Shown one piece after another: positions 36,061 to 45,280 of a DNA stretch of 64,000 nucleotides. The stretch covers positions 1 through 64,000 of the forward strand of contig NZ_JAGGJP010000015.1 of NCBI RefSeq assembly GCF_017872975.1, in the 5' to 3' direction. A program made the position numbers and the translations under genes. The DNA is from Rubellimicrobium aerolatum (lineage in GTDB: Bacteria > Pseudomonadota > Alphaproteobacteria > Rhodobacterales > Rhodobacteraceae). Below the pieces are notes generated by a model, which was given only the letters and a program-made list of their open reading frames with translations, ran no database searches and was not told the DNA's origin. Numbering within the stretch: position 1 is the first letter of the stretch; each line of letters opens with the position of its first letter.

Positions 36061-38337
36061 ATGGCCGACCGGGCGGACGAGCAGCGCGAGGACACGCCGT
36101 ATTACCGCGAGGGCGCGGGCGGCTGGGGCTCGGTCGAGGGGATGGCCAAGGTGCTTCTGGGCGAGACGCCCTCGGCGGGCGTGCTCGACACCCTGCGCGT
36201 CCAGAACAAGCCGGGGGGCCATATGTGCACCTCCTGCGCCTGGACCAAGCCCAAGGACCCCCACCCCTTCGAGTTCTGCGAGAACGGCGCCAAGGCCACC
36301 ATCTGGGACCTGACCACCGCCCGCTGCGGCCCGGACTTCTTCGCGAAGCACACGGTCACGGAGCTGCTCGACTGGACCGACCACGACCTGGAGGCCGAGG
36401 GCCGCCTGACCCACCCCCTCCGCTTCAACCCCGCGACCGACCGCTACGAGGAGACCACCTGGGACGAGGCCTTCGCCGCCATAGGCGCGGGCCTCCGCGC
36501 GCTCGACCCGAAATCGACCGTGTTCTACACCTCCGGCCGCGCCAGCCTGGAGACCTCCTACCTCTGGCAACTGTTCGCCCGCGCCTACGGGCACAACAAC
36601 CTGCCCGACAGCTCCAACATGTGCCACGAGACGACCAGCGTCGGCCTCAAGCGCGTGATCGGCTCCTCCGTGGGCACCTGCGTGCTGGAGGACTTCGACC
36701 AGTGCGACATGATCCTGTTCTTCGGGCAGAACACCGGCACCAACTCCCCCCGCTTCCTGCACCCGCTCCAGCAGGCCGCCCAGCGCGGCTGCCGCATCGT
36801 CACCTTCAACCCGATCCGCGAGGCCGGGCTGGTCAAGTTCAGGAACCCCCAGAACCCCGTGCAGATGGCCCTGGGCACGGCGACGCAGATCTCCGAGACC
36901 TACCTCCAGGTCCGCCCCGGCGGCGACATCGCCGCGCTGATCGGCCTCATCAAGCGCGTGCTGGAGCTGGAGGACGAGGACGGCGGCATCCTCGACCACG
37001 CCTTCCTGCGCGAGCACACGCAAGGTTTGGACGACCTCCGCGCCTTCGCGAGGCAAACCACCTGGGCGCAGATCGAATCCGCGAGCGGCCTCACCCGCGC
37101 CCAGCTCGTCCCGGTGGCCGAGGCCTACGCCCGCGCCCGCGCGGTGATCGGCGTCTACGGCATGGGCCTCACCCAGCACGTCCACGGCTCGCACAGCATC
37201 GCCATGCTGGTGAACCTGCTGCTGCTGCGCGGCAACATCGGCCGCCCCGGCACCGGCATCTCCCCCGTGCGCGGCCACTCCAACGTGCAGGGCCAGCGCA
37301 CCGTCGGCATCACCGAGAAGCCCGAGCTGGCCCCCATCGAGCAGCTTCGGACGATGTTCGGCCTCAATCCGCCAAAGGAGACCGGCCACACCACCGTCGA
37401 GGTGGCGCAAGGCCTCCTCGACGGCACCGTGCGCGCCTTCCTCTCGCTCGGCGGCAACTTCGCCCACGCCATCTCCGACACCGCCCGCGTCCAGCCCGCC
37501 TGGCGCGACCTCGCGCTCAACGTCCAGATCGCGACCAAGCTCAACCGCTCGCACCTCCTGACCTGCGAGAACCAGTGGCTCCTGCCCTGCCTCGTCCGCG
37601 CCGAGGAGGACATCCAGGCCACCGGCCCGCAGGCGGTGTCGATGGAGGACTCCCTCAGCCACATTCACGGCTCCCTCGGCCGCCGCACCCCCGCCTCGGG
37701 GATGCTCCGCTCCGAGCCCGCCATCGTCGCCGGCATCGCCAAGGCGACGCTCGACCCCAACCCGCGCCTCCTCTGGGACGACTGGGTGGGCGACTATTCC
37801 AAGGTCCGCGACCTGATCGAGCAGACCTGGCCCGACACGTTCGGCGACTTCAACGCCCGCCTCACCACCCCCGGCGGCTTCTACCGGGGCAACGCGGCCC
37901 GCGACCGCCAGTGGAAGACCGAATCCGGCCGCGCCGAGATCACCGTCCCCCCCGCCCTCACCTCCCTGATCGGCGAGCTGGGGAGCGGCGAATACACCCT
38001 CGTCACCCTCCGCTCCAACGACCAGTTCAACACCACGGTCTACGGCTACAGCGACCGCCTGCGCGGCCTCAAGACCGACCGCATGATCGTCCTGATGAAC
38101 CCCGAGGAGATCGCCCGCGCCGGCCTGCGCGAGGGGCAGGAGGTCCGCCTCGTCTGCGCCCACGACGACGGCCACCGCCGCGAGGTCGCGGGCCTCAAGG
38201 TCACCGCCTACGACCTCCCCGACCGCTGCCTCGCCGCTTACTACCCCGAGGCGAACCCGCTCGTCCCCGTCTCCCTCCACGACGGCCTGTCCAAGACCCC
38301 CGCCTACAAGGGCACCCCCGTCCGCATCGAGGCCTAA
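36061..38337 (+). CDS. FdhF/YdeP-family molybdopterin oxidoreductase
   Basis: 758 residues. The N-terminus has GGHMCTSCAWTKPKDPHPFEFCENG, the hallmark of YdeP/FdhF-like proteins. Motifs continue with TSGRASLETSYLWQLFARAYG, SSNMCHETTSVGL near 190, GQNTGTNSPRFLHPLQ, the GNIGRPGTGISPVRGHSNVQG cofactor loop, and a C-terminal molybdopterin-binding domain with TLRSNDQFNTTVYGYSDRLRG. E. coli YdeP is tied to acid resistance and its reaction is unknown. No signal peptide, so cytoplasmic. Coupled to the sugar dehydrogenase gene. Confidence 0.9.
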   Translation: MADRADEQREDTPYYREGAGGWGSVEGMAKVLLGETPSAGVLDTLRVQNKPGGHMCTSCAWTKPKDPHPFEFCENGAKATIWDLTTARCGPDFFAKHTVTELLDWTDHDLEAEGRLTHPLRFNPATDRYEETTWDEAFAAIGAGLRALDPKSTVFYTSGRASLETSYLWQLFARAYGHNNLPDSSNMCHETTSVGLKRVIGSSVGTCVLEDFDQCDMILFFGQNTGTNSPRFLHPLQQAAQRGCRIVTFNPIREAGLVKFRNPQNPVQMALGTATQISETYLQVRPGGDIAALIGLIKRVLELEDEDGGILDHAFLREHTQGLDDLRAFARQTTWAQIESASGLTRAQLVPVAEAYARARAVIGVYGMGLTQHVHGSHSIAMLVNLLLLRGNIGRPGTGISPVRGHSNVQGQRTVGITEKPELAPIEQLRTMFGLNPPKETGHTTVEVAQGLLDGTVRAFLSLGGNFAHAISDTARVQPAWRDLALNVQIATKLNRSHLLTCENQWLLPCLVRAEEDIQATGPQAVSMEDSLSHIHGSLGRRTPASGMLRSEPAIVAGIAKATLDPNPRLLWDDWVGDYSKVRDLIEQTWPDTFGDFNARLTTPGGFYRGNAARDRQWKTESGRAEITVPPALTSLIGELGSGEYTLVTLRSNDQFNTTVYGYSDRLRGLKTDRMIVLMNPEEIARAGLREGQEVRLVCAHDDGHRREVAGLKVTAYDLPDRCLAAYYPEANPLVPVSLHDGLSKTPAYKGTPVRIEA

Positions 38338-38350
38338 AACGGCACGACCT

Positions 38351-38406
38351 CCGTAGGGCGGGCTTCAGCCCGCCACGCGGCCCCGGCCAGCAGGGCATGG
38401 CGGGCC
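38351..38406. repeat. REP-like palindrome pair after the YdeP gene
   Basis: CGTAGGGCGGGCTTCAGCCC continues as an imperfect palindrome over 38351-38377. A degenerate partner in the opposite sense (CATGGCGGGCCGAAG) follows at about 38395-38410. Close copies, again as an opposed pair, occur at 54788-54859. It lies in the gap between the convergent molybdoenzyme and serine hydrolase genes, the usual place for REP elements. Confidence 0.65.
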
Positions 38407-38416
38407 GAAGACCCCC

Positions 38417-39406
38417 TCACGCCCGCGCCAGCACCTCCCGCCCCAGCAGCGCCATGAGGTCCCCGAAATACCCCTCGCTCCGCGCCGGCTGGTTGGGGTC
38501 CGAGGTGACGACGCAGGTCACCCCCACCCCCGGCGCCACCGCGATCACCTGCCCGCCGTATCCGCGCGCGATGGCCACCCGCCCGCGCGGCGCGTCCCCC
38601 AGGAACCACCCCCGCCCGTAATCCAGCCCCGAGAACGGCGACCGCGTCACCGGCCGCAGGCTCGCCTCAATCCAGTCCTCCGACAGCACCCGCGTCCCGT
38701 CCCAGGTGCCCCTCTGCCGCACCATCTCGCCCACCCGCAGCATCGCGCGGGGCGACAGCGCCATCTCGTTGCCGCCCAGGTAGAACCCCTGCGGATCGCG
38801 CGTCCACGGCGCGACCTCGATCCCCAGCGGCTCGCCCAGCCACCCCCGCGCCAGCGCCAGCAGGCTCTCCCCCGACGCCTCCGCCAGCGCCGCGCCCAGC
38901 ACGTGGAAGCTCCCCGTCGAATAGAGCATCCGCCCGCCCGGCTCCGCCACGAAGGGCCGCGACAACTGGTTCGCCACCCAGTTCCCCGACGACACCCATT
39001 CCCCGTAATTCCCGCCCGAGGTCCGCTCCAGCCCCGCCCGCAGCGTCACGAGGTCCTCCAGCGTGATCCCCGCCACGCGCGGATCGGCCCCGTCCGGGAT
39101 CAGCCGCGGCGCGACCTCGCCCAGCGTCGCCCCCACGCCCGGCACCACGCCCCGGTCCACCGCCCCGCCCAGCACCAGCGCGACGATGGACTTGGACACC
39201 GACTTGACGTTCGCCGGCCGGTCCAGCCCCGGCCCCCGCACCGCCTCGGCCACCACCTCCTCCCCATCCTTCGCGATCAGGATGGAGCGAAGCTGCGGCA
39301 GCGCCCGCGCCGCCTCCAGCGCCCCCGCCCAGGGATCGGCCTGTGCGAGCGCGGGCGCGGCGAGCGAAGCGGCAAGGCCGGACAGGACAAGGCGGCGCGT
39401 GGGCAT
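38417..39406 (-). CDS. Serine hydrolase, beta-lactamase class C family, exported
   Basis: 329 residues. The N-terminus MPTRRLVLSGLAASLAAPALA is a signal peptide with twin arginines, so Tat export is possible. The penicillin-binding fold carries the nucleophile in SVSKS (SxxK) near residue 70, YSTG for the Tyr motif near 160 and a GYGGQ segment near 290 in the third-motif position. Substrates in the family range from peptides to esters. Start at 39406 (MPTRRL); a longer in-frame start at 39466 would bury the signal peptide. Confidence 0.85.
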   Translation of the reverse strand: MPTRRLVLSGLAASLAAPALAQADPWAGALEAARALPQLRSILIAKDGEEVVAEAVRGPGLDRPANVKSVSKSIVALVLGGAVDRGVVPGVGATLGEVAPRLIPDGADPRVAGITLEDLVTLRAGLERTSGGNYGEWVSSGNWVANQLSRPFVAEPGGRMLYSTGSFHVLGAALAEASGESLLALARGWLGEPLGIEVAPWTRDPQGFYLGGNEMALSPRAMLRVGEMVRQRGTWDGTRVLSEDWIEASLRPVTRSPFSGLDYGRGWFLGDAPRGRVAIARGYGGQVIAVAPGVGVTCVVTSDPNQPARSEGYFGDLMALLGREVLARA

Positions 39407-39628
39407 GAGGCTCTCCGTAAAGGTTCCCCGCCCATCTTGGGCGCGGGCCGGGCCGCGTCCAGTCAAGGCCCCGCGAGCCCCCCGCGAGGCCCAGCCCCAG
39501 GCCCATCAACTTGGCCCAAATACGCCTCCCACGCCTCCCCCACGCGCGACGCTCGGCCGGTCCTCCCCAACTCCTGGACCGCGCCGCGCGGCCCTGTAGG
39601 CTGGCCCCGCCACCCGAAAGGACCGCCC

Positions 39629-40507
39629 ATGAAGCCCGCCGACCCCGAACACCCCATCCCCATCGACGCCCCGACCCGCGCCGCGAGGCCGCCCGTCGTC
39701 TGCTACCCCGTCGCCCACCTCCCCGACCCCAGCCTCGCCGCCCTCCGCGCCGCCCGCGCCGGCTGGACCAAGGTCTCCGAGACCCTCGTCCCCCCGCGCG
39801 ACGCCCGCTGCTTCGAGGTCCCCGCCGGCCACTTCGTCCGCATCATCAGCGTGGACGGCCCGCAGGTCGGCGACCTCAACCTCTGGTCCGCCCACGACCT
39901 GACGGAACGGTTCTTCTCCGGCAAGACCCGCGCCCTCCACGGCACGCACCTGAGCACCGGCGACCGCCTCTGGTCCTGCCTCCCCCATCTGCGTCCCATG
40001 GCGACGATCACCGAGGACACGCTCGACTGGTATGGCTTCGACGCCGATGGCGGCTCGGTCCACGACGTGATCGGCACCCGCTGCGACCCCTACACCCACG
40101 CGCTGCTGTCCCATGGCGGCCAGTATCACCACTGCTGCCACTCGAACCTCACCCGCGCGCTCGCCGACCGCACCGGCTTGGCCGTCCCCGAGGCCGAACC
40201 GCACGTCCACGACGTGCTCAACGTCTTCATGTGCACCGGCTTCCTCAAGGGGACCGGCCAGTACTTCATGAAAGCCTCCCCCGTGCGCCCCGGCGACTTC
40301 CTCGAACTCTTCGCCGAGATCGACCTCCTCGGCGCGCTCTCCGCCTGCCCCGGCGGCGACTGCTCGTCGGAACATTCCTCCGACGCCGCCGCCTGCCACC
40401 CGTTGCGCGTCGAGGTCTTCCGCCCGGCCGATTCGCCCGCTGGCTGGGAGCCAAGCCCCCGAAATTCCTACGACAAAAGCCACGGACGCCCGTTAACTCC
40501 CCGTTAA
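39629..40507 (+). CDS. DUF1989 (urea carboxylase-associated family) protein
   Basis: 292 residues. RCFEVPAGHFVRIISVDGPQVGDLNLWSAHD-like, then ERFFSGKTRALHGTHLSTGD and CDPYTHALLSHGGQYHHCCHSN (three potential metal or redox residues), DVLNVFMCTGF, PGDFLELFAEIDLL and LSACPGGDCSS define DUF1989. Relatives accompany urea carboxylase and other ATP-hydrolysing amide pathways, but none is here. The ribosome site is GAAAGGA. The stop TAA lies inside a CtrA-type motif (40493-40507). Confidence 0.85.
   Translation: MKPADPEHPIPIDAPTRAARPPVVCYPVAHLPDPSLAALRAARAGWTKVSETLVPPRDARCFEVPAGHFVRIISVDGPQVGDLNLWSAHDLTERFFSGKTRALHGTHLSTGDRLWSCLPHLRPMATITEDTLDWYGFDADGGSVHDVIGTRCDPYTHALLSHGGQYHHCCHSNLTRALADRTGLAVPEAEPHVHDVLNVFMCTGFLKGTGQYFMKASPVRPGDFLELFAEIDLLGALSACPGGDCSSEHSSDAAACHPLRVEVFRPADSPAGWEPSPRNSYDKSHGRPLTPR
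40493..40507 (-). promoter_or_regulatory. CtrA-type binding site TTAA-N7-TTAAC
   Basis: On the minus strand the sequence is TTAACGGGGAGTTAAC, an exact match to the alphaproteobacterial CtrA consensus TTAA-N7-TTAAC. Plus-strand half-sites are 40493-40496 and 40504-40507. A further TTAA lies at 40534-40537. In a genome this GC-rich a chance match is uncommon. It overlaps the DUF1989 stop, about 145 bases before the orphan ribosome site at 40630-40650. Confidence 0.45.
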
Positions 40508-40593
40508 ACCGAGCGTTCGTTGCTGTCGGGGTCCGTTAAGGCCCGGCTGCTAATCTCCTCGCACAGGCAAGAAAACCGGGGCGAACCCGGTCG

Positions 40594-40652
40594 GGCGGGC
40601 CGCCGATCCCCGGCGGCCCGCCAGCCCGGAGGAGAAAGGAGCAGACGCCATG
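40594..40652 (+). other. 12-bp hairpin, strong ribosome site and orphan ATG (possible gene remnant)
   Basis: GGCGGGCCGCCG (40594-40605) and CGGCGGCCCGCC (40611-40622) form a perfect stem. A strong ribosome site (GGAGGAGAAAGGAG) and an ATG at 40650 follow. The reading frame begins [15 protein letters not shown] and after 13 codons runs antisense into the 3' end of the SorC gene with no plausible protein. It looks like a 5' gene end whose body has been lost, or a leader whose product is very short. The hairpin could also end sorC transcription from the other side. Confidence 0.35.
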
Positions 40653-40688
40653 ACCGACCACGATTCGACCGATCCCGAAGCCGGGGCC

Positions 40689-41651
40689 TCAGCGCCCCTC
40701 CGCCAGCAGCAACTCCGCCGTCATGTCGTCGGTGACGAGCCCATGCACCAGCCCGGCGCGCAACTGCGCGGCGATCACGGGGACCTTGTGCGCCCCCGCC
40801 GCCGCCAGCACGACCTCGCGCATCGCGCGCAGGCGCTCCACCGGCACGCCCACGACGCGGCGGTTGATGGGATGGTCGATCACGCGCCCCTCGCGGTCGA
40901 GGAACTGCCCCAGCACGTCGCCCACCGCGCCGTGCCCGGCCAGCTCCCCGAGCGTCACGTCCACTGGCAGCCCGTCGCGCACGAGGTAGGAGCGCGGCGA
41001 CAGGTCGCCGGTGACAAGGATGGCGAGGTCCACGCGCCCCGCCTTCTCCAGTTGCTCGCGGAAGGGCCGGCTCGCCAGCACGGCCTCGGTCATGCCTTGC
41101 GTCTCGAAGTAGATGGGCGCGGCCAGCACGGAATGCCGCGCGCCCAGCCGCGCGGCGAGGTTCGCCGCCACCCCGAAGGTGTTGAAGCTGACCCCCGACA
41201 TGGTGCCGCCGATCATCGACACGACCTCCAGCCCCGGAAGGTGGCGCGGCCGCAGGCTGCGGATCGCGTTCTCGATGGTGCTGCCCCAGGACACGCCGAT
41301 GCTGCTCCAGGCCCCGCGCCCCAGCCCGTCCTCCAGGAAATAGGCCAACGCCGCCGCCACCGCCTGATGCCCGTCGTCCGTCCGGCGGTCGGCGAGGCCC
41401 ACGCGCGCGAAGCGCAAGCCCCAGCGCTCCACCAGCCGCGCCTGAAGGTCCAGCGCGGCGGCGAAGGGGCTCGCCATCTCGACCCGCACGAGGCCGCGCC
41501 CCTTCGCCAGCCCGATGCCCCGGTTCACCCGCAGCCGCGTGACGCCCAGCCGCTCCGCGATCTCGGACTGCGTGAGGCCGTCCACGAAATACATCCAGGC
41601 CAGCCGCACGAGGAACTCCTCGCTCTCCTCCAGCACCGGCCCGGACGCCAT
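40689..41651 (-). CDS. SorC/DeoR-family sugar-binding transcriptional regulator
   Basis: About 320 residues from the ATG at 41651 (GGGGGGAGGGCAGGGGA ahead); in-frame starts at 41702 or 41714 are possible. The N-terminal HTH reads [25 protein letters not shown] (about 20-45). The SorC effector domain covers the rest, with [12 protein letters not shown] and the [10 protein letters not shown] region typical of the NagB/RpiA-like fold that binds phosphorylated sugars or polyols. It is divergent from the polyol ABC operon. A perfect TGTAAA-N6-TTTACA palindrome lies between them and is the likely operator. Confidence 0.9.
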   Translation of the reverse strand: MASGPVLEESEEFLVRLAWMYFVDGLTQSEIAERLGVTRLRVNRGIGLAKGRGLVRVEMASPFAAALDLQARLVERWGLRFARVGLADRRTDDGHQAVAAALAYFLEDGLGRGAWSSIGVSWGSTIENAIRSLRPRHLPGLEVVSMIGGTMSGVSFNTFGVAANLAARLGARHSVLAAPIYFETQGMTEAVLASRPFREQLEKAGRVDLAILVTGDLSPRSYLVRDGLPVDVTLGELAGHGAVGDVLGQFLDREGRVIDHPINRRVVGVPVERLRAMREVVLAAAGAHKVPVIAAQLRAGLVHGLVTDDMTAELLLAEGR

Positions 41652-41726
41652 TCCCCTGCCCTCCCCCCGGACCGGACCCCTCCGGCCCGCCCCACTTCGC
41701 ATCATCTCGCCCAAGGGTCATACATC

Positions 41727-41766
41727 TGTAAATATCTCTTTACATCTATCTCGGTCGCGGTAGCGT
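41727..41766. promoter_or_regulatory. SorC operator candidate TGTAAA-N6-TTTACA with overlapping promoter
   Basis: TGTAAA (41727-41732) and TTTACA (41739-41744) are perfect inverted repeats, and TACATCT is also directly repeated at 41721 and 41741. The right half serves as a -35 (TTTACA), with TAGCGT at 41761-41766 as a weak -10 after 16 bases, for the plus-strand ABC operon. This is the most A/T-rich patch in the region. Binding by the divergent SorC regulator is inferred. Confidence 0.6.
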
Positions 41767-41867
41767 CGCGTCATCCCGGATCGGTCCCGCAAGACGGACC
41801 GGCGGGCGTCCGGACGGGGCCGTTGCCGGGGCTCCCTTCGGGGGGAGGTCCGGCACGGAGGAAACCC

Positions 41868-43295
41868 ATGTTCCATCGCCATCTCGCCACGTCTCTCGTG
41901 GCGCTGACCATCGCCACGCCCGCGCTGGCCGACTTCTGGTCCGATGCCGCCGCGCCCTACCAGGGCGTGACCATCCGGGGCGTATCCGAAAGCACGCCGC
42001 CCTCGAACTACGTCCGCGACGTGATCGCCCCCGCCTTCACCGAGGCGACGGGCATCGCCGTGGAGTTCGAGACGACCTCCTGGGACCAGATGTACGACAA
42101 GGCCATCAAGGACATGGAGGCCGGGTCGGGCATCTACGATTTCGTCTACATCGAGCAGGACGCGATCTATTCGTATCTCTCGCGCGACTTCCTCGTGAAC
42201 CTGACGCAGACCATGGCCGACAACCCGGCCCTGGTGAACCCGGCCTTCAACTGGGACGAGTTCACGACCTTCATCGATTCGTTCAAGGACCCGAACAAGA
42301 ACGACGACGTCTTCGGCGTGCCGATGGAGGCCTTCATCAAGGTCTACCTCTACCGCAAGGACCTGTTCGAGAACCCCGAGATCAAGGCCGCCTTCCAGGC
42401 GCAATACGGCTACGAGCTGACCCCCGCGACCACCTTCCAGCAGTGGCGCGACAGCGCCGAGTTCTTCACCGCCTATGGCCAGGAGCAGGGCGAGGAGCTG
42501 TATGGCACCACCGTGCAGGCCGCCTCGGGCCACCCGGCGTCGTTCTACGAGTTCTTCGAGTCCATCGCGCCGCTCTACGGCGTCTATGACTGGGGCATCA
42601 ATCAGGAGACCTGGACCGCCTCCGTCGCCAACGGCGGCCGCATGAACTCGCCCGAGGCCGTCGAGGCGCTGACCTTCTGGCTGGGCCTGCTGCAATACGC
42701 CCCGCCCGAGGCGACCGCCTCCACCTGGGACGAGGTCGCATCCTCCTTCGCCGCCGGCCGCGCGGCGCAAGGGCTGGTCTACGGCGAGAACGCCACCTGG
42801 ATCGCCACCAACGCCGAGAAGTCGTCGGTCGTCGGCAACGTCGGCGTGGCCCTGCCGCCGACCGCCGAGGGCGTAATGGCGCAGGCCGAGGCGGGCGAGG
42901 GCTACATCGGCTACTACGACGGCGGCGCCTTCGGCATCCCGCACTCCTCGGCCAACAAGGAGGCCGCGGTCCTGTTCCTGCAATATATCGCCCAGCCCGA
43001 GCTTCAGGCCGACTGGGCCGAGGCCGGGGGCCGGATCGTCCTGAACAGCACCTACGACGAACCCAAGGTTCAGGAGATCGACGCGAAAACCGACAGCTAC
43101 TTCACGCTGATGCGCGACAGCGGCGCCCTGTTCGCCGGCGCGCCCCCCTACCCGTTCCACAACCAGGTGCGCGAGGCCGCCGCGCCCTTCATCTACGAGG
43201 CGATCATCGGCAACCTTTCCCCGCAGGAAGCCCTCGACCAGATGGCCGCCGCCGCCGAGGCCGAACTCAAGAACCTCGGCTACACGTCGAACTGA
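41868..43295 (+). CDS. Polyol-type ABC transporter substrate-binding protein
   Basis: 475 residues. The signal peptide ends at PALA (about residue 22). The mature protein begins [20 protein letters not shown], and [31 protein letters not shown] follows in segments typical of the binding proteins in polyol and glycerol-like CUT1 operons. The ligand is probably a sugar alcohol, judging from the linked dehydrogenases. Start at 41868 with GGAGGAAA ahead. A perfect 12-bp hairpin follows the stop (43304-43330). Confidence 0.9.
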   Translation: MFHRHLATSLVALTIATPALADFWSDAAAPYQGVTIRGVSESTPPSNYVRDVIAPAFTEATGIAVEFETTSWDQMYDKAIKDMEAGSGIYDFVYIEQDAIYSYLSRDFLVNLTQTMADNPALVNPAFNWDEFTTFIDSFKDPNKNDDVFGVPMEAFIKVYLYRKDLFENPEIKAAFQAQYGYELTPATTFQQWRDSAEFFTAYGQEQGEELYGTTVQAASGHPASFYEFFESIAPLYGVYDWGINQETWTASVANGGRMNSPEAVEALTFWLGLLQYAPPEATASTWDEVASSFAAGRAAQGLVYGENATWIATNAEKSSVVGNVGVALPPTAEGVMAQAEAGEGYIGYYDGGAFGIPHSSANKEAAVLFLQYIAQPELQADWAEAGGRIVLNSTYDEPKVQEIDAKTDSYFTLMRDSGALFAGAPPYPFHNQVREAAAPFIYEAIIGNLSPQEALDQMAAAAEAELKNLGYTSN

Positions 43296-43303
43296 CCCCC
43301 ACG

Positions 43304-43330
43304 CCGGGGCGCGCGACCCGCGCGCCCCGG
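43304..43330 (+). terminator. Intra-operon 12-bp hairpin after the polyol-binding-protein gene
   Basis: CCGGGGCGCGCG (43304-43315) and CGCGCGCCCCGG (43319-43330) pair perfectly around ACC. It lies between the binding protein and the first permease. Such elements typically protect the upstream mRNA and reduce read-through, so the binding protein outnumbers the membrane parts. Confidence 0.6.
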
Positions 43331-43358
43331 TCCCCCTCACCCGCTGGACAAGGACCCG

Positions 43359-44246
43359 TTGCCCACCATGATGCGCTCCCCGACCACAGGCTGGCTGCTC
43401 CTCGCGCCGACGATCGCCGTGCTCGTGCTCACGGGCGTGCTGCCGTTCCTCTATGTCCTCGTCATCTCGTTCTTCGACTGGAACCTGTTCGCCCTGAACC
43501 CCGAGCCGCGCTGGACCGCCGCCAACAACTTCCGCCGCCTCGTCCACGACGCCGAGTTCCTGAAGTCCATCTGGCTCACGCTCCTGTTCACCTTCTGGGT
43601 GGTCCTGAGCCAGATCGTCCTGGGCTTCGCGCTGGCGCGGCTGATGATGCGCGACTTCCCGTTCAAGAAGCTGTTCCGCGCCGTCCACACGCTGCCGCTG
43701 ATGATCGCCCCCATCGCCGTGGGCGCGACCTGGCGGCTGATGACGGTGCCGGGCCTCGGCCCGATCCCCTATTACCTCAAGGACTGGTTCGGCCTCGACT
43801 ACCGCCTGTCCATGTTCCCCGACCAGGCCTTCGCCTCCGTGGTCCTCATGGACATCTGGCACTGGACGCCCTTCGTCACGCTGACCATGCTGGCGGGCCT
43901 CTCGAACCTCCCGCAGGAGCCGGTGGAGCAGGCCCGCATCGACGGCGCGCAGGAATGGCAGATCTTCCGCGACATCATCCTGCCCTTCATGAAGCCGGTG
44001 CTGCTGACCACCATCTTCATCCGCATCATGGACGCCCTGCGCGTCGTCGATGAGGTCTGGATGCTGACGCAAGGGGGACCGGGGGCCGAGACCCGCTTCA
44101 TCGGCCTGCACATCTGGAAGATCGTCTTTCCCAAGACCGACTACGGCTATGGCTCGGCCATGTCGCTGCTGACGCTCTACATGACCATCGTCATCTGCTG
44201 GCTGCTGTATGCCGCGATGACCGCCCGCCGGGGGAACGCCTCATGA
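43359..44246 (+). CDS. Polyol ABC transporter permease 1
   Basis: About 295 residues with six membrane segments (first near 10-32). The EAA loop reads [22 protein letters not shown] near 188-209. A TTG start at 43359 has AAGGA just before it; ATG 43368 or 43371 are alternatives, slightly far from that site. The stop overlaps the next start (ATGA). Confidence 0.9.
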   Translation: MPTMMRSPTTGWLLLAPTIAVLVLTGVLPFLYVLVISFFDWNLFALNPEPRWTAANNFRRLVHDAEFLKSIWLTLLFTFWVVLSQIVLGFALARLMMRDFPFKKLFRAVHTLPLMIAPIAVGATWRLMTVPGLGPIPYYLKDWFGLDYRLSMFPDQAFASVVLMDIWHWTPFVTLTMLAGLSNLPQEPVEQARIDGAQEWQIFRDIILPFMKPVLLTTIFIRIMDALRVVDEVWMLTQGGPGAETRFIGLHIWKIVFPKTDYGYGSAMSLLTLYMTIVICWLLYAAMTARRGNAS

Positions 44247-45088
44247 CCCGCCCCGGCGTGAAATGGACCACCTTCGCGCTCTGGGTGCTGTTCTCGCTCC
44301 TGACTCTGCTGCCGATCTGGTGGATGTTCCTCGTCTCCGTGAAAAGCCGCACCGACCTGTTCGGCCGGCCGAGCTTCCTCTTGGACATCAGCCGGATCAC
44401 CTGGGACAACTACGCGACCGTCATCGCGAACCCGGCATTCCAGAGATACATGCTGAACTCGCTGATCGTCTCGACGGCGAACGCGGCGCTGGTCTGCGCG
44501 CTGGGGCTCCTCGCGGCCTACGCGATGTCGCGCTACCGGATGCGCGGCAAGGACAACATCTTCTTCTGGGTGCTGACCAACCGCATGGCCCCTCCGGCGG
44601 CCTTCCTGCTGCCGCTCTACCTCCTCTACACGGGGGTGTTCCAGGTCGGGGACTGGTCGCTCTTCGACACGCGGATCGGGCTGATCCTGCTCTATTGCGT
44701 GCTGAACCTGCCCTTCGCCTTCTGGCTGCTGCAAGGCATCATCGACGGCATCCCGGCCGAGCTGGACGAGGCCGCCTATGTCGATGGCGCGTCCACCTGG
44801 CAGGTCCTGCGGACGATCATCGTGCCGCTCGCCGGGCCGGGGATCGCGGTGACGGGCATCCTCACCTGGGTCTTCGCCTGGAACGAATACCTGTTCGCCT
44901 CGACGCTGACCTCGGTGAACGCCCGCACGATCACGACGGGCCTCGCCGAGTTCGTGACCGTCACGGGCACCAACTGGGGCCAGATGGCCGCCGTCGCCAT
45001 GCTGACGCTGCTGCCCGCCGCTCTCGTGCTGGCGGTGGTGCAGAAGCACATCGTCGCGGGCCTCACCTTCGGGGCGGTGAAGGGATGA
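44243..45088 (+). CDS. Polyol ABC transporter permease 2
   Basis: 281 residues with six membrane segments. The EAA loop is [23 protein letters not shown] near 173-195, and the C-terminus is TFGAVKG. It overlaps the previous gene by 4 bases and the next small gene by 4 bases (ATGA both times), so stoichiometric translation is likely. Confidence 0.92.
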   Translation: MTRPGVKWTTFALWVLFSLLTLLPIWWMFLVSVKSRTDLFGRPSFLLDISRITWDNYATVIANPAFQRYMLNSLIVSTANAALVCALGLLAAYAMSRYRMRGKDNIFFWVLTNRMAPPAAFLLPLYLLYTGVFQVGDWSLFDTRIGLILLYCVLNLPFAFWLLQGIIDGIPAELDEAAYVDGASTWQVLRTIIVPLAGPGIAVTGILTWVFAWNEYLFASTLTSVNARTITTGLAEFVTVTGTNWGQMAAVAMLTLLPAALVLAVVQKHIVAGLTFGAVKG

Positions 45089-45276
45089 CCACCATGCCGG
45101 GCCGCCGGGGCTTCCTGCCTATCCGCACCAACGCCTTCGACCGGGTGTTCATCTCGGTCGTGCTGTTCGTCGCCGTCCATCTCCTGTGGATGCGCTTCCT
45201 CGAACCCGCCCTGCCGCTCTGGGTGGCGACGGTCCTTTCCGTCGCCCTGGGCGCGCTGATCGTCAGAAAGGGATAA
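45085..45276 (+). CDS. 63-residue membrane protein in polyol ABC operon
   Basis: A short gene between permease and ATPase, 63 residues, starting at ATG 45085 inside the ATGA overlap. Two hydrophobic segments (about 20-37 and 43-58) are linked by RFLEPALP. The N-terminus is basic ([16 protein letters not shown]) and it ends VRKG. Small two-TM proteins occur at this place in glycerol and polyol ABC operons (DUF2160-like), where their job is unclear. A stabiliser or assembly partner of the permeases is the best guess. Confidence 0.75.
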   Translation: MTTMPGRRGFLPIRTNAFDRVFISVVLFVAVHLLWMRFLEPALPLWVATVLSVALGALIVRKG

Positions 45277-45280
45277 CCCG

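Noticed and set aside
40650-43295. 881-residue plus-strand frame joining the orphan ATG to the polyol-binding protein
   Set aside because: The part before 41868 is antisense to SorC and lacks any pattern. The binding protein has its own signal peptide and ribosome site at 41868.
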